IMG/VR virus record: IMGVR_UViG_3300002460_000822
Location: 1 to 31,472 of that record
Length of the DNA: 31,472 nt
Strand: one strand, 5' to 3'
DNA from: a virus
The position numbers and the translations under genes are program-made. Shown piece by piece: positions 6,802 through 15,694 of the stretch. The notes beneath the pieces are model-generated. The model saw only the letters and a list, made by a program, of their open reading frames with translations. It ran no database searches and had not been told where the DNA came from. Position 1 is the first letter of the stretch; each line of letters opens with the position of its first letter.

Positions 6802-8934
6802 ATGGACAAGGATCGCACTTCAGATATCCCATCAGAAAATATAGGCAAGGCAGTTGACGCAATGATTAAGTCATTTGAAAACCAGCGCAAGTCTTTTGAA
6901 CGCCGTTGGTATGATAACAACTTCTTTGATGATGGATACCACTTCAGGTATGTTTCACGCTCTACAAATAGAATTATAGATTTATCAGAACGGCAAAATG
7001 TTAACTTACCACAGAGGGCGTTACCAAAGGCTTCAAGACAAATTAGAGGTGTGGCAAACTTGTTACTTCAACTTGACCCGACACCGATAATCTACCCTGA
7101 AAAAGTAAATATAACTGCTTATCAAGAACAGGAACTACAACAGGCAAAAGATCAGGCGAAAGATGTTGCTAAAAAGATAGGCCACTGGCTCAAGGAAGAA
7201 TGGAAGAAGATGCACTTTAAAGACTTATTGACTTATATGGTTATTCTGGCTACTAAGCATGGTGTATCTTTTATGCAAATATGGCCGGATGCGGTCAAGG
7301 AAAAGATCAACGCTCAAGTGTTCGATGCGTTTGATATTTACCTGCAAGGCAACCTGACCTCAATCTATGACTCTCCGGCGATTATCAAGTCAATGCCAAA
7401 GCTGATCTCACAGATTAAGGCCAATGAATTGTTTGACGAGGAGGCAAAAGAACAACTGTCGCCTGATAATAAGTTTGCCTCATCTGAGGTTAAAGAGGCT
7501 TATATGAACGCAAGATACGCTACAGGGTCAGAGTCAGACTACGCCGCAACACTTTTAGAGAAAGAGGCGTTTATTAAAGAATATCTTAATTCGGATAACT
7601 GGGCTGAGGTGTCTAAGAAAAGCGGCAAGTCAGGCGTAATGGAAGGCAAAAGCAAGGGGGACATGGTGATGCGTCATTCTTTTAGCACATCAGGTATTAC
7701 ACTTTTAGATGAGTATATTGATGTCCCCGATTACCCGTTTGTTGATTTCAGATTTGAGCCAGGGCCGATCTATCAGGTATCACTCTTAGAAAGGTTTATC
7801 CCACTTAATAAATCGCTTGATATTATTGCATCACGGATTGAAAGATACGCTAATACGATGGTATCAGGAACGTGGCTAAAGCGCAGAGGTGAGGATTTTC
7901 AGATCAACAACTTGCCAGGCGGTCAGGTGTTAGAGTATACAGCCACCCCGCCAACCCAAGCGAATATCGCATCAATTCCTCCTTTTATGTTTAACTACTT
8001 GAGTTTCTTGGAGAAACTAATCGAAGAACAAGGAGCATCAACATCAGCTCTAGGTCAATTACCAGAAGGCGTGAAGTCAGGGATCGCTATTGAGTCAATG
8101 AAAGCAACTGAATATGCTAACTTAAAAATAGCTTCAAACCAGCTTAAAAACACAGCACGGATGATTGCTGAGAAAATGATTGATGTAGCCAGCAAATACT
8201 TCATTAAGCCGCAGACTGTATTTATGCTGGAGAAAGGTGAGCCGACTTACTACGATGTCATCGGACAGTATGGGGTAGAGGCAAGGCGGAGGGCGGGAAT
8301 GAATGTGCCTAATGCTACTCCTATTAAGTCTGATTATATTGTAGATATAGACGTTGAGTCAGGTTTAGGTTACACGACTGAAGGCAAGAAAGCATCCATG
8401 CAACAGATTATTCAGTTTATATCCGAACTTGCTAAAAACGGCATGATCCCGCAACCTGCCGTAGTTGAGGTAGTCAAACGCTTCTTGGAGGTGTTTCAGT
8501 TCGGCTCAACCGAGGAGTTCATGGAAGCTATCGACAAAGGCCAACAGGAGCAACCGATGGGCGATCAACAGCTGATGCAAATGAAAGTAGCAATTCTAGA
8601 GGCTTTGAAAGAAGCGGGTGAGGTGGGCGAAGAAGCATCTCAAAAGAGAGTTCAGGAGTCGGCGCTTGGCGCTTTACAGGCTATTAAAGATTCAGGTTTG
8701 ATTGAAAACACTCAAAATAAAGAACGAGAACCTGAAAAAGGCCCAAGCAAATCAATATCATTTAAAGACCTTCCTGACGAAGGAAAAGTCCAATTAGCGG
8801 GTCAAGCGGGGATTAGATTATCACCTGAAGATATAACCGCTAAAGAACTCAAAGACAAAGTTATGAATCAAGTTACCAGTTCACAAAACACAAATGCCTC
8901 TACTCAAGGGAAAAAGCGACAAGGTAGTCGGTAA
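6802..8934 (+). CDS. Portal protein (P22-like, long form)
   Basis: 710 residues. The core segment [19 protein letters not shown] (about 77-95) and the following helix-rich body with conserved acidic and Gly-rich loops match large portals of podoviruses. The C-terminal 150 residues are helical and Gln/Lys/Glu-rich, as in the barrel or tail of P22-type portals. A dodecamer of this protein would form the DNA channel at one capsid vertex and dock the terminase. The final 41 bases overlap the next gene in another frame. The start has no Shine-Dalgarno and lies two bases after the preceding stop. Confidence 0.88.
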   Translation: MDKDRTSDIPSENIGKAVDAMIKSFENQRKSFERRWYDNNFFDDGYHFRYVSRSTNRIIDLSERQNVNLPQRALPKASRQIRGVANLLLQLDPTPIIYPEKVNITAYQEQELQQAKDQAKDVAKKIGHWLKEEWKKMHFKDLLTYMVILATKHGVSFMQIWPDAVKEKINAQVFDAFDIYLQGNLTSIYDSPAIIKSMPKLISQIKANELFDEEAKEQLSPDNKFASSEVKEAYMNARYATGSESDYAATLLEKEAFIKEYLNSDNWAEVSKKSGKSGVMEGKSKGDMVMRHSFSTSGITLLDEYIDVPDYPFVDFRFEPGPIYQVSLLERFIPLNKSLDIIASRIERYANTMVSGTWLKRRGEDFQINNLPGGQVLEYTATPPTQANIASIPPFMFNYLSFLEKLIEEQGASTSALGQLPEGVKSGIAIESMKATEYANLKIASNQLKNTARMIAEKMIDVASKYFIKPQTVFMLEKGEPTYYDVIGQYGVEARRRAGMNVPNATPIKSDYIVDIDVESGLGYTTEGKKASMQQIIQFISELAKNGMIPQPAVVEVVKRFLEVFQFGSTEEFMEAIDKGQQEQPMGDQQLMQMKVAILEALKEAGEVGEEASQKRVQESALGALQAIKDSGLIENTQNKEREPEKGPSKSISFKDLPDEGKVQLAGQAGIRLSPEDITAKELKDKVMNQVTSSQNTNASTQGKKRQGSR

Positions 8935-9079
8935 AAATATAAGTGAGCTTATGCACTCAGGCTATCCGCAAAAGCAAAGTATTGCGATTGCGATGTCAAA
9001 AGCCGGACGCTCTAAAAAGAAAAGAAAAGGCGGAAGCTATGACCATGAGACTGTTAAAAAAGCATTAAAAAAACTATGA
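8894..9079 (+). CDS. Small conserved basic phage protein (portal-adjacent)
   Basis: 61 residues starting [20 protein letters not shown], with [20 protein letters not shown]. This is a very recognisable small protein found next to portal or capsid genes in many phages, of unknown role. It is strongly basic, with a Lys/Arg-rich C-terminus. It starts inside the portal gene (41-base overlap, other frame), and its TGA stop overlaps the next ATG, so its translation is likely coupled on both sides. Confidence 0.8.
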   Translation: MPLLKGKSDKVVGKNISELMHSGYPQKQSIAIAMSKAGRSKKKRKGGSYDHETVKKALKKL

Positions 9080-9354
9080 AACCACTTGTTGTTCTAAGCT
9101 ATACTTATCTCTTCGATCCATCTGAAACATGGCCGCATCTATTTGAGTTTGAAAAACAGTTCGCAGATTTTCTATCCCAGCATGGGATGGAGGCTGAAGT
9201 TGTTAAAACAGTTGAAGGATCAGCAGGGACTAAAATGATGATTATTAGAAAAAAACAGGAGATAGTTGATCTTACACCTAAGAGGATATTTCCTCAGCGC
9301 AAGATCGGCGACAAAATTAGAAAGTTAGGCGAGGAAAAGCCTATTAAAAAATAA
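9076..9354 (+). CDS. Hypothetical protein
   Basis: 92 residues, not recognised. The N-terminal half is a plausible alpha/beta unit ([13 protein letters not shown] then F-E-K-Q-F-A-D-F-L). The second half is basic (I-R-K-K-Q-E... K-P-I-K-K). It starts at an ATGA overlap with the basic 61-residue protein and ends one base before the LamG-like protein, so it belongs to the same transcript as the portal. A head-completion role is possible from position alone. Confidence 0.5.
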   Translation: MKPLVVLSYTYLFDPSETWPHLFEFEKQFADFLSQHGMEAEVVKTVEGSAGTKMMIIRKKQEIVDLTPKRIFPQRKIGDKIRKLGEEKPIKK

Positions 9355-9355
9355 T

Positions 9356-10579
9356 ATGGCTAGATTATGGTCGTGCGGATTAGAGTTAGCATCACAATTA
9401 ATAGAATGGGATAACGCTAGTGGTACTTTTACATTTTCGACAACAACTGTTAGAAGTGGTACTTATTCACTTAATGTTACTGGACTAATTAGTGCAGAAA
9501 GAAGATCAGTTCGTACTAATTTTAAATCCGCCAACAATAATGGGCCATTTTATTTAAGAACCTATTTTAGGGTTGCTACTCTACCTTCAGCTGAAAATAG
9601 AATTATTGCTACAATTACTTCTGATAGCATAGTCAATCAAAAAGTATATATAACTATCAATAATGCGGGAGTATTAAAACTTTATGATGAAGATGGTCAA
9701 ATAACCGGAACCACTACGTTATCTGTAAATATATGGTATCGAATTGAGATTCTGTTTGATATTACAGCTGCGGCAGGTTCTCATGTAATAACTGCAAAAG
9801 TTGATGGAGTTGATTTTGCTACAGCTTCTGATAGAAATTTATCTATTGGCATACAAGGTATTGCAATTGGTGGAAATTTAGCAACGGAAGCTCAAACTAC
9901 GGGAAATTGGTTTTTTGATGACATCGCTATTAACGATTCAACTGGTTCTTTCCAAAACTCTTACCCCGGAGCTGGATCAATAGTTCATTTAAGACCAAAT
10001 GCTACGGGAGATAACTCTGAATTATTTAAATTTCCTAATTCAGGAGAAAGTAATTATCAGAATGTTGATGAGGTTACACCTGATGATGCGACTACTTATA
10101 ATTATTCTGATTTTGGAGGAGAGTTTGGAAATACAGATGATTATAATATTGATAATGCTCCAGCTTCGATAGGCGCAACAGACGATATTAATTTAATTTC
10201 CGTTGGAGTAAGGTATAACGGTGAAGGAGCTAGTGCTAATGCAGGGTTTAAAGTAAGAGCCAAAAAAGCCTCTGCAGGAACAGTTTTGGAAAGTGCAGAA
10301 ATAATACCTGCCAATACAACTTGGGTAACTAACACCAATGCTGTTCCCAGAAATTATTCCCTGACTCTTTATCAGACTCCAGATAGCGAAAGTTGGACAA
10401 AGGCATTACTTGACACTTCGCAAATTGGAGTAAAAATAACAACAAGTGATACTAATGCAGCTCAAATATCAACCCTATGGATGTTGGTTGAGTATAGTCC
10501 AGCAGTTGGTGGAGGAGAAGTTTTATCAGTTGACTATATCGGTGGAGAACCGAGTGGAGTTGTAGTAACTCAAATATAA
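9356..10579 (+). CDS. Virion protein with LamG/concanavalin-A-like domain
   Basis: 407 residues. The first 195 or so residues have the alternating strand pattern of a LamG-like jellyroll: S-G-T-Y-S-L-N-V near the start, Y-L-R-T-Y-F-R-V, then W-Y-R-I-E-I-L-F-D, V-D-G-V-D-F and a final N-W-F-F-D-D-I-A-I-N-D. Such domains bind carbohydrates or form adhesive surfaces. The remaining 200 residues (I-V-H-L-R-P-N-A-T-G-D onward) look like a second beta-rich domain and end in a Gly-rich tail. No signal peptide is seen, so this is more likely a tail or capsid-decorating adhesin than a secreted protein. Confidence 0.68.
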   Translation: MARLWSCGLELASQLIEWDNASGTFTFSTTTVRSGTYSLNVTGLISAERRSVRTNFKSANNNGPFYLRTYFRVATLPSAENRIIATITSDSIVNQKVYITINNAGVLKLYDEDGQITGTTTLSVNIWYRIEILFDITAAAGSHVITAKVDGVDFATASDRNLSIGIQGIAIGGNLATEAQTTGNWFFDDIAINDSTGSFQNSYPGAGSIVHLRPNATGDNSELFKFPNSGESNYQNVDEVTPDDATTYNYSDFGGEFGNTDDYNIDNAPASIGATDDINLISVGVRYNGEGASANAGFKVRAKKASAGTVLESAEIIPANTTWVTNTNAVPRNYSLTLYQTPDSESWTKALLDTSQIGVKITTSDTNAAQISTLWMLVEYSPAVGGGEVLSVDYIGGEPSGVVVTQI

Positions 10580-10581
10580 AT

Positions 10582-12111
10582 ATGTCTGACGAAAATTCCA
10601 TACAGGATAAAAATCAAAATTGGTCATTGCTTGGAGCTTCAGGCACATCAGGAACCGCTGAAACAAGACGGGCTATTATTAATGATAGTGGGGAATTAGT
10701 AACATCAGCTTCTTTATCCGGTGCCACTATTACTGTAGGAGATATAAATACAGTAGGAACAATCGGCGTGATTGAAGATGGAACAATATCGATTTCAGGC
10801 ACAGTCCCAGTTTCAGGAAACTTCGCAGGAGGTTCAATTGTTGTAACGGTAGGTACTATAACAGCGGGTACAATTGATACTCTTAAAGATGGAACTGTAA
10901 CAATATCTGGAACTGTGCCGGTTTCTGGAACAGTCGTAACTACAATGGGTGATTTGTCCGGTGGGACAATAGACTTATTGTCCGGTGGTACGATAGATAT
11001 GCTAAAAGCTGGAACGATTGACGTTTTAAAAGCGGGAACTTTAACCGTTATTCCAAATATTCCAGGTGGAACTGTCGGGGTAGTTTCAGAGGTTACTTTA
11101 CTGAAAGGTGGCACAATCTCAACGATCTTAGACGGTGGTACAGTCAAAAACCAACTTGCTGGGACTATTACAAAGTTGCTTGGTGGGACATTAGATACAA
11201 TACCCAACATTCCAGGAGGTACAATCGGTGTATTATCTTCTTTAACTACAGGTTCTGTGGTTGTAACAGCTGGAACAACAACTGTTTCAGGTACTGTACC
11301 AGTGTCGGGGACAGTAACCACTACAATGGGGGATTTAACTGGAGGGACTATTGATCTCATATCTGACGGAACTTTAATAACAAAGATGGCATCGGGTACG
11401 CTTAATGTTGGAACTATAACAGTATTACCTAATATTCCAGGCGGAACAGTAGGTGTAGTATCTGAAGTAACATTATTTAAAGCAGGAACGGTATCTAATC
11501 AATTAGCTGGGACTATATCAACTATTTTAAATGCTGGAACTACACAAAATATTCTTGCTGGAACAATATCAAATGTTCTTAACGCAGGTACAACGCAGAA
11601 TATTTTAGCGGGTACTATAACCAAACTTTTAGGCGGTACAATTGACAATCAACTGGCAGGGACTATCTCTACAGTTTTAAATGCTGGAACAATCGCTAAT
11701 CAGCTCGCAGGAACTATCTCTAATCTTTTAGGCGGAACATTAAACATAGGAACTATTAAACTAGATGGAAGAACTGGAAGAAATATCTTAACTTATGGAA
11801 CTACATTCGGTGGAACTGCCGCTGCTTACGGAACCCTTATCGGATCAGCTTCAGTTGGATCAGGAACATCAACTTGGATCAATGACGTATCGATTGTTAA
11901 TAACGTTGGAACTATTACCACACTAGTTGGTTTTGGGACTGCTCTTAATGGTAGTTCAGTCCTAGCCAAAGGTAACTTTGGGGCGCAAGGCGGTATTCAA
12001 AAATCATTTCCGCTTCCTGTTAATGCTGGAATGACTAATCAGGACTTAGTCTGCTGGATTTCAGCTGCAAGCACGATTGATGTTAACGTTAGTTATTTCA
12101 TATCAGCTTAA
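10582..12111 (+). CDS. Gly-Thr repeat fibre/adhesin protein
   Basis: 509 residues. Residues 45-400 consist of degenerate G-G-T-I / A-G-T-I units spaced 7-10 residues apart. In the last third they form a clear period of about 17 residues (L-A-G-T-I-S-T-I-L-N-A-G-T-T-Q-N-I and variants). The regular beta-strand and turn pattern suggests a beta-solenoid or fibrous stalk. The last 100 residues are non-repetitive and may be a trimerising or receptor-binding tip. Codons differ between units, so the repeat is old and selected at protein level. It starts two bases after the preceding stop. Confidence 0.72.
   Translation: MSDENSIQDKNQNWSLLGASGTSGTAETRRAIINDSGELVTSASLSGATITVGDINTVGTIGVIEDGTISISGTVPVSGNFAGGSIVVTVGTITAGTIDTLKDGTVTISGTVPVSGTVVTTMGDLSGGTIDLLSGGTIDMLKAGTIDVLKAGTLTVIPNIPGGTVGVVSEVTLLKGGTISTILDGGTVKNQLAGTITKLLGGTLDTIPNIPGGTIGVLSSLTTGSVVVTAGTTTVSGTVPVSGTVTTTMGDLTGGTIDLISDGTLITKMASGTLNVGTITVLPNIPGGTVGVVSEVTLFKAGTVSNQLAGTISTILNAGTTQNILAGTISNVLNAGTTQNILAGTITKLLGGTIDNQLAGTISTVLNAGTIANQLAGTISNLLGGTLNIGTIKLDGRTGRNILTYGTTFGGTAAAYGTLIGSASVGSGTSTWINDVSIVNNVGTITTLVGFGTALNGSSVLAKGNFGAQGGIQKSFPLPVNAGMTNQDLVCWISAASTIDVNVSYFISA
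10780..11780 (+). repeat. Gly-Thr coding repeats (period about 7-17 residues)
   Basis: Tandem degenerate units encoding G/A-G-T-I/V cores. The cleanest copies are near 11500-11740, where units of 16-17 codons alternate between L-A-G-T-I-S-x-x-L-N and A-G-T-T-Q-N-I. Third codon positions vary freely between copies. The same kind of unit recurs in the proteins at 22731 and 26435. A long minus-strand open frame across this stretch is a by-product of the repeat. Confidence 0.7.
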
Positions 12112-12121
12112 ACAATCTAAA

Positions 12122-12277
12122 CTATGATAAGTTTTTGAAAGGAAGCTTAACATGATCAAGGATAACAATCATTATTACAACAGGAATATATAGAGCATAA
12201 ACAAAAGGAGTAATTAAAAGTAAAAGTAGTTTTTCATACCATTTCGAGTCAGACCAAACATTAAGAAAATCTAACAT
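12122..12277 (-). CDS. Small antisense membrane protein
   Basis: A 51-residue frame on the minus strand, filling the 200-base gap between two plus-strand virion genes. It reads M-L-D-F-L-N-V-W-S-D-S-K-W-Y-E-K, then an unbroken hydrophobic stretch of about 24 residues (L-L-L-L-L-I-T-P-F-V-Y-A... V-V-I-M-I-V-I-L), then a short basic tail (D-H-V-K-L-P-F-K-N-L-S). One transmembrane helix is clear. A near-consensus promoter stands immediately upstream (12312-12284) and no Shine-Dalgarno fits, so it should be a leaderless moron-type gene. The function is unknown; superinfection exclusion or a membrane-active toxin are possibilities only. Confidence 0.65.
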   Translation of the reverse strand: MLDFLNVWSDSKWYEKLLLLLITPFVYALYIPVVIMIVILDHVKLPFKNLS

Positions 12278-12283
12278 GATCAT

Positions 12284-12312
12284 ATTATATATTATAGGGT
12301 AATAAAAGTCAA
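12284..12312 (-). promoter_or_regulatory. Promoter of the antisense small gene (leaderless type)
   Basis: On the minus strand TTGACT (12312-12307), exactly 17 bases, TATAAT (12289-12284), then six bases to the ATG at 12277. The -35 box abuts the start codon of the plus-strand gene at 12313. Box quality and spacing are among the best in the window. Confidence 0.65.
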
Positions 12313-13029
12313 ATGGCAGTATCAGCAGCTAATTTAACTTCGGGAGTTGACGCTGATGGTAATAGTTCTTCAACTACAGCTTCAATTAGTCCTACAGGAA
12401 ATAGGTTGATTTTGGCAACGGTCGTAAGCCGTACAGGAATAACAGCAAATCCAAATCAACCCACACTTTCTGGAAATGGATTAACTTGGGTTGCAATAGG
12501 AAGTGTTATTCACGATGACGCAGGATCAACACGAAGGAGGGTTACATTATTTCGTGCTATGGTGGCAAGTCCCAGTGCTGGGGCGGTTACTATTGATTTT
12601 GGCGGACAAAATCAAACGAATGTAGTCTGGGTAATTGACGAATGTGCTGGGGTAGATACAAGTGGAACTAACGGATCAGGTGCGGTAGTTCAATCGGCAA
12701 CCAACGTTGATACTTCAGGAACTGGAACTACGCTTACTGTAACTCTTGCAGCTTTTGGTAGTGCAGATAATGCAACTTACGGGGCGTTTGGTGATACTGA
12801 CGCAACTGTTGTCACAACGGCTGGAACAGGTTTTGCAATAGTAGGGGAGGAGACGACCTCAACAGCAGTTGGAGCTACAACAGAATTTTTAGTCAGCAAT
12901 GATACTACAGTAAATATGACATGGGCATCTGGTCTACAATTGGGTGGAATTGCTGTTGAAATAAAAGCAGCAGCAGAAGCAGGGGTTACTATTAGACCGC
13001 AAAAGACACTACTCGGTGTCGGTGTTTAA
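12313..13029 (+). CDS. Beta-rich virion/adhesin-like protein
   Basis: 238 residues, rich in Thr, Ser, Gly, Ala and Val with alternating strand patterns, and ending in a short linker (E-A-G-V-T-I-R-P-Q-K-T-L-L-G-V-G-V). The whole length resembles a single jellyroll-type domain found in phage virion proteins of unknown role. There is no signal peptide or catalytic motif. No convincing Shine-Dalgarno precedes the ATG. It is followed 18 bases later by the ThDP enzyme, which has its own -10 box. Confidence 0.55.
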   Translation: MAVSAANLTSGVDADGNSSSTTASISPTGNRLILATVVSRTGITANPNQPTLSGNGLTWVAIGSVIHDDAGSTRRRVTLFRAMVASPSAGAVTIDFGGQNQTNVVWVIDECAGVDTSGTNGSGAVVQSATNVDTSGTGTTLTVTLAAFGSADNATYGAFGDTDATVVTTAGTGFAIVGEETTSTAVGATTEFLVSNDTTVNMTWASGLQLGGIAVEIKAAAEAGVTIRPQKTLLGVGV

Positions 13030-13031
13030 TA

Positions 13032-13040
13032 TGTTATACT
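13032..13040 (+). promoter_or_regulatory. Extended -10 promoter of the ThDP-enzyme gene
   Basis: TG-T-TATACT (13032-13040) ends seven bases before the ATG at 13048. No good -35 box lies 17 bases upstream, as is common for extended -10 promoters. Spacing to the ATG predicts a leaderless mRNA, like the other inserted genes. Confidence 0.45.
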
Positions 13041-13047
13041 TATTTTA

Positions 13048-14799
13048 ATGAGGGTTGCTGATTATGTTATAGATTTTCTCTACAAAAAAGGCGCTTCATA
13101 TATCTTTACACTTGCAGGCGGCGGGGCAATGTTTTTAAATGACGCTGTAGCTCAACACAAAAAGATCAAATATATCTGCTGTCATCACGAACAGGCGTGT
13201 GCGATGGCGGCAGAGGCTTATGCCAAAACAAATAATAAACTAGGTGCAGTAATGGTCACGTCAGGCCCAGGATCGACTAACACAATTACAGGATTGATGG
13301 AGGCGTATCAGAACTCAATCCCGGTGTTTTTTATCTCCAGTCAGGCTAAAAGGTCACAAATGAGCAGTAGTTTGCGTCAATTTGGCGTTCAAGAGGTTGA
13401 TATTATTTCAATAGTTAACAGATTAACTAAATATGCGGCGGTAGTTGAAAGACCAGAGAATATCAGATTTTACTTGGAAACGGCTTATTTTGAGGCAAAA
13501 ACAGGCCGACCTGGGCCTGTTTGGTTGGATATACCACTAAATGTTGCCGCTTTTGAGATAAATCCGAATAATTTAAGAAGTTCTAATTTAAGAGAAGAAT
13601 ATCCAATAATTGACGAAAACATTGAAAAAGCTGTCAAAATGCTTAAATCTGTCAAAAAACCAGTAATTGTTGCTGGCGGCGGGATAAGATTATCTAACGC
13701 TGTTGGAGAATTAAGACAATTAGTTGAAACATTTAAGATACAAGTCGTTACCCCGCATATGGGAGTTGATTTATTTGAGTTTGATCATCCGTATTATGTA
13801 GGAACGGGTGGTGTAAAAGGTCAACGGGCGGCAAATATAGTCTTACAGAATGCAGATTTGATACTTTCAATAGGTTCACGCCTTGCGGTGGCATTTACGG
13901 GACATGAATATAGCAAATTTGCGCCTAAAGCTAAAAAGATTGTTGTAGATATAGATAGATTTGAACACTTAAAAAAGACTATAAAAATAGACTTGTTTAT
14001 TGAACAGGACGCTAAAGTGTTTATTAAAGAATTATTAAAACATAAGATTGAGTTCACTAACAAGTGGATGGCTAATTGTCAGGAATTGAAGTATAAATAC
14101 TACTCACGTTATCCGAAAGCCGGCGAAGATGAGATAAACATATATGATCTAATCGGTAAAATATCTAAATTGTCACGCCAGCGTGACATTTATATTACCG
14201 ATGCCGGAACTACAACTTACGTTTTAACTCAAGCAGTAAGATTGAAAAAAGATCAAAGAATTATTGTCCCAGGCGCAACGTTGGCAATGGGATATAACTT
14301 ACCGGCGATTGTTGGAACTTATATGGCTGATCCGCAAAGAATTATTTGTATTACAGGCGATGGATCGTTTCAGACTAATATTCATGAACTTCAGACAATC
14401 ATTCACCACAAGATACCAGCGAAGATATTTGTGACCAATAACGGCGGATATCAGGCTATAAGAAATACACAACGTGGGTATTTTAATGATAGGTTTATCG
14501 GTGAAAGCGCAACCTCTGGGATATCTTTTCCAAGCCTTGAAAAGATCACAAGAGCTTACGGGATAAAATACTTCAAGATTAAAGACAACTCTCAGTTGGA
14601 AGAATTTGTCGAAAAGACGTTAAATTACAAGGGAACGGTGATTTGTGAAGTAATCTGTCCGTTTTGGCAGGACGTAGTGACAGTATCATCTAAACGGCTT
14701 CCTGATGGGCGGATGGTGTCTTTGCCGATAGATGATATGGCACCATTTTTATCAGACGAGGAGAAGCAGGAAATTGCTAAAAAACTTGACGAAGTTTAA
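13048..14799 (+). CDS. Thiamine-diphosphate-dependent enzyme (acetolactate synthase-like)
   Basis: 583 residues, the full length of the three-domain family. The N-terminal Pyr domain carries the catalytic glutamate (H-H-E-Q-A at 46-50). The central domain has V-I-V-A-G-G-G. The C-terminal PP domain has the Mg/ThDP motif G-D-G-S-F-Q-T-N beginning at residue 437. It is therefore probably active. Candidate reactions are acetolactate synthase or, given the other sugar genes, the two-carbon transfer to a keto-sugar known from branched-sugar pathways (YerE type). The sequence does not decide between them. It lies inside the virion operon, has its own promoter and is followed by a terminator, so it is an independent insert. 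Confidence 0.9.
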   Translation: MRVADYVIDFLYKKGASYIFTLAGGGAMFLNDAVAQHKKIKYICCHHEQACAMAAEAYAKTNNKLGAVMVTSGPGSTNTITGLMEAYQNSIPVFFISSQAKRSQMSSSLRQFGVQEVDIISIVNRLTKYAAVVERPENIRFYLETAYFEAKTGRPGPVWLDIPLNVAAFEINPNNLRSSNLREEYPIIDENIEKAVKMLKSVKKPVIVAGGGIRLSNAVGELRQLVETFKIQVVTPHMGVDLFEFDHPYYVGTGGVKGQRAANIVLQNADLILSIGSRLAVAFTGHEYSKFAPKAKKIVVDIDRFEHLKKTIKIDLFIEQDAKVFIKELLKHKIEFTNKWMANCQELKYKYYSRYPKAGEDEINIYDLIGKISKLSRQRDIYITDAGTTTYVLTQAVRLKKDQRIIVPGATLAMGYNLPAIVGTYMADPQRIICITGDGSFQTNIHELQTIIHHKIPAKIFVTNNGGYQAIRNTQRGYFNDRFIGESATSGISFPSLEKITRAYGIKYFKIKDNSQLEEFVEKTLNYKGTVICEVICPFWQDVVTVSSKRLPDGRMVSLPIDDMAPFLSDEEKQEIAKKLDEV

Positions 14800-14821
14800 A
14801 TAGTATATTAATCTTTAATCA

Positions 14822-14882
14822 GTAGGAAAAAGCCTACCGATTCCAACAAAACTAGAAAGGTTGGGAAAGGTGGGCTTTTTTT
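14822..14882 (+). terminator. Terminator/attenuator-like leader before the capsid operon
   Basis: A stem AAAAAGCCTACC (14827-14838) with GGTGGGCTTTTT (14869-14880), one G-T pair, is extended inside by CCAAC (14843-14847) with GTTGG (14860-14864) and ends in a T run (14876-14882). This fits an intrinsic terminator after the ThDP gene. The 5' arm can instead pair with GTAGG (14822-14826) through CCTAC (14833-14837), so two mutually exclusive folds exist. A third near-palindrome, 14884-14916, follows immediately before the scaffold ribosome site. Confidence 0.65.
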
Positions 14883-14931
14883 GTCGAGGAGTCCAGTTAG
14901 AAGTTGGAACTCTCGAAAGGGGGTGGTAAAC

Positions 14932-15645
14932 ATGAGTGGAGATTTTTTTTCAAAAGATGAAGAAAAGGCAGCTCCGGTGGAAACACCAACGGAAGCGCCA
15001 AAAGTAAAAGTAGGGGAGGCTGAATATTCTCAGGATGAGTTAAGCGATTTAGTAGGTTTAGGCAAGTTGGCTAAAGAAGCCGAGACTAAATACAACACTA
15101 AATTAGACAGAGTTTGGCCTGAATATGGAAGAAGCCAGAATAAGGTTAAAGAGTTGGAATCTCAACTTGAGGAACTAAAAACCAAGAAGGAAGAACCGGC
15201 ACAAGACCTTAATCCAGCAGAAGTCCAACAGGCAAGGGAAGCAGCCAAAAAGATAGGGATTGTGACTGAAGACAAGTTTGACGAGTATCTTGATAAAAGA
15301 TTTAGAACTCGTTATCTTCAGGAACGGTCGGCTGAGAAATTACTAGAGGAGTGTGAGGGATATGAAGGAGAAATTGATGGTAAAGATGGCAGGCCGGCGT
15401 TCAAAAAAGAAACAGTCCTTAATCACATGGTTGAAACAGGTATTAAAAATCCTGAGAGGGCATATAAAGACCTTTATGAGAAAGAGTTGGACGCTTGGAA
15501 AGAAACACAGTTTGAGAAAATGAAGAAGCCGGGGTTTACGTCACAAACGGAAACAACCGGGGCTAAATTTCCAAAAGAGGAGAAAGTAACTGATAAGAAC
15601 TTGAGATCGGCTCTTGAGGAGGCTTTATACGGTAAGGGTGGGTAA
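14932..15645 (+). CDS. Capsid scaffold protein
   Basis: 237 residues from the ATG at 14932, which has AAAGGGGGTGG at the proper distance; a TTG at 14881 would start inside the leader hairpin. The protein is very acidic and Lys/Glu-rich, with a Pro-rich N-terminus, a coiled-coil at about 75-105 (K-V-K-E-L-E-S-Q-L-E-E-L-K-T-K-K-E) and a helical, charged C-terminus. This composition and the position 49 bases before the capsid gene are the classic signs of a scaffold. It would template procapsid assembly and then leave. No protease motif is seen. Confidence 0.78.
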   Translation: MSGDFFSKDEEKAAPVETPTEAPKVKVGEAEYSQDELSDLVGLGKLAKEAETKYNTKLDRVWPEYGRSQNKVKELESQLEELKTKKEEPAQDLNPAEVQQAREAAKKIGIVTEDKFDEYLDKRFRTRYLQERSAEKLLEECEGYEGEIDGKDGRPAFKKETVLNHMVETGIKNPERAYKDLYEKELDAWKETQFEKMKKPGFTSQTETTGAKFPKEEKVTDKNLRSALEEALYGKGG

Positions 15646-15677
15646 GATTGAGTTAAAAGTTTAAAAATTAATTAGGA

Positions 15678-15689
15678 AAGGGGGTGAAT
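15678..15689 (+). promoter_or_regulatory. Strong conserved Shine-Dalgarno of the capsid gene
   Basis: AAGGGGGTGAAT ends six bases before the ATG at 15695. The same 12 bases occur at 17660-17671 and 18381-18392, and close variants stand before the genes at 14932 and 19151 (19135-19144). Such long anti-rRNA complementarity is absent from the rest of the window. Confidence 0.7.
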
Positions 15690-15694
15690 ATTAT

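Noticed and set aside
10614-11360. A 248-codon open frame on the minus strand across the fibre repeat gene
   Set aside because: It is the reverse reading of Gly-Thr repeats and gives a Pro/Val/Ile repeat with no promoter or ribosome site. The plus-strand frame is longer and has a sensible C-terminal domain.
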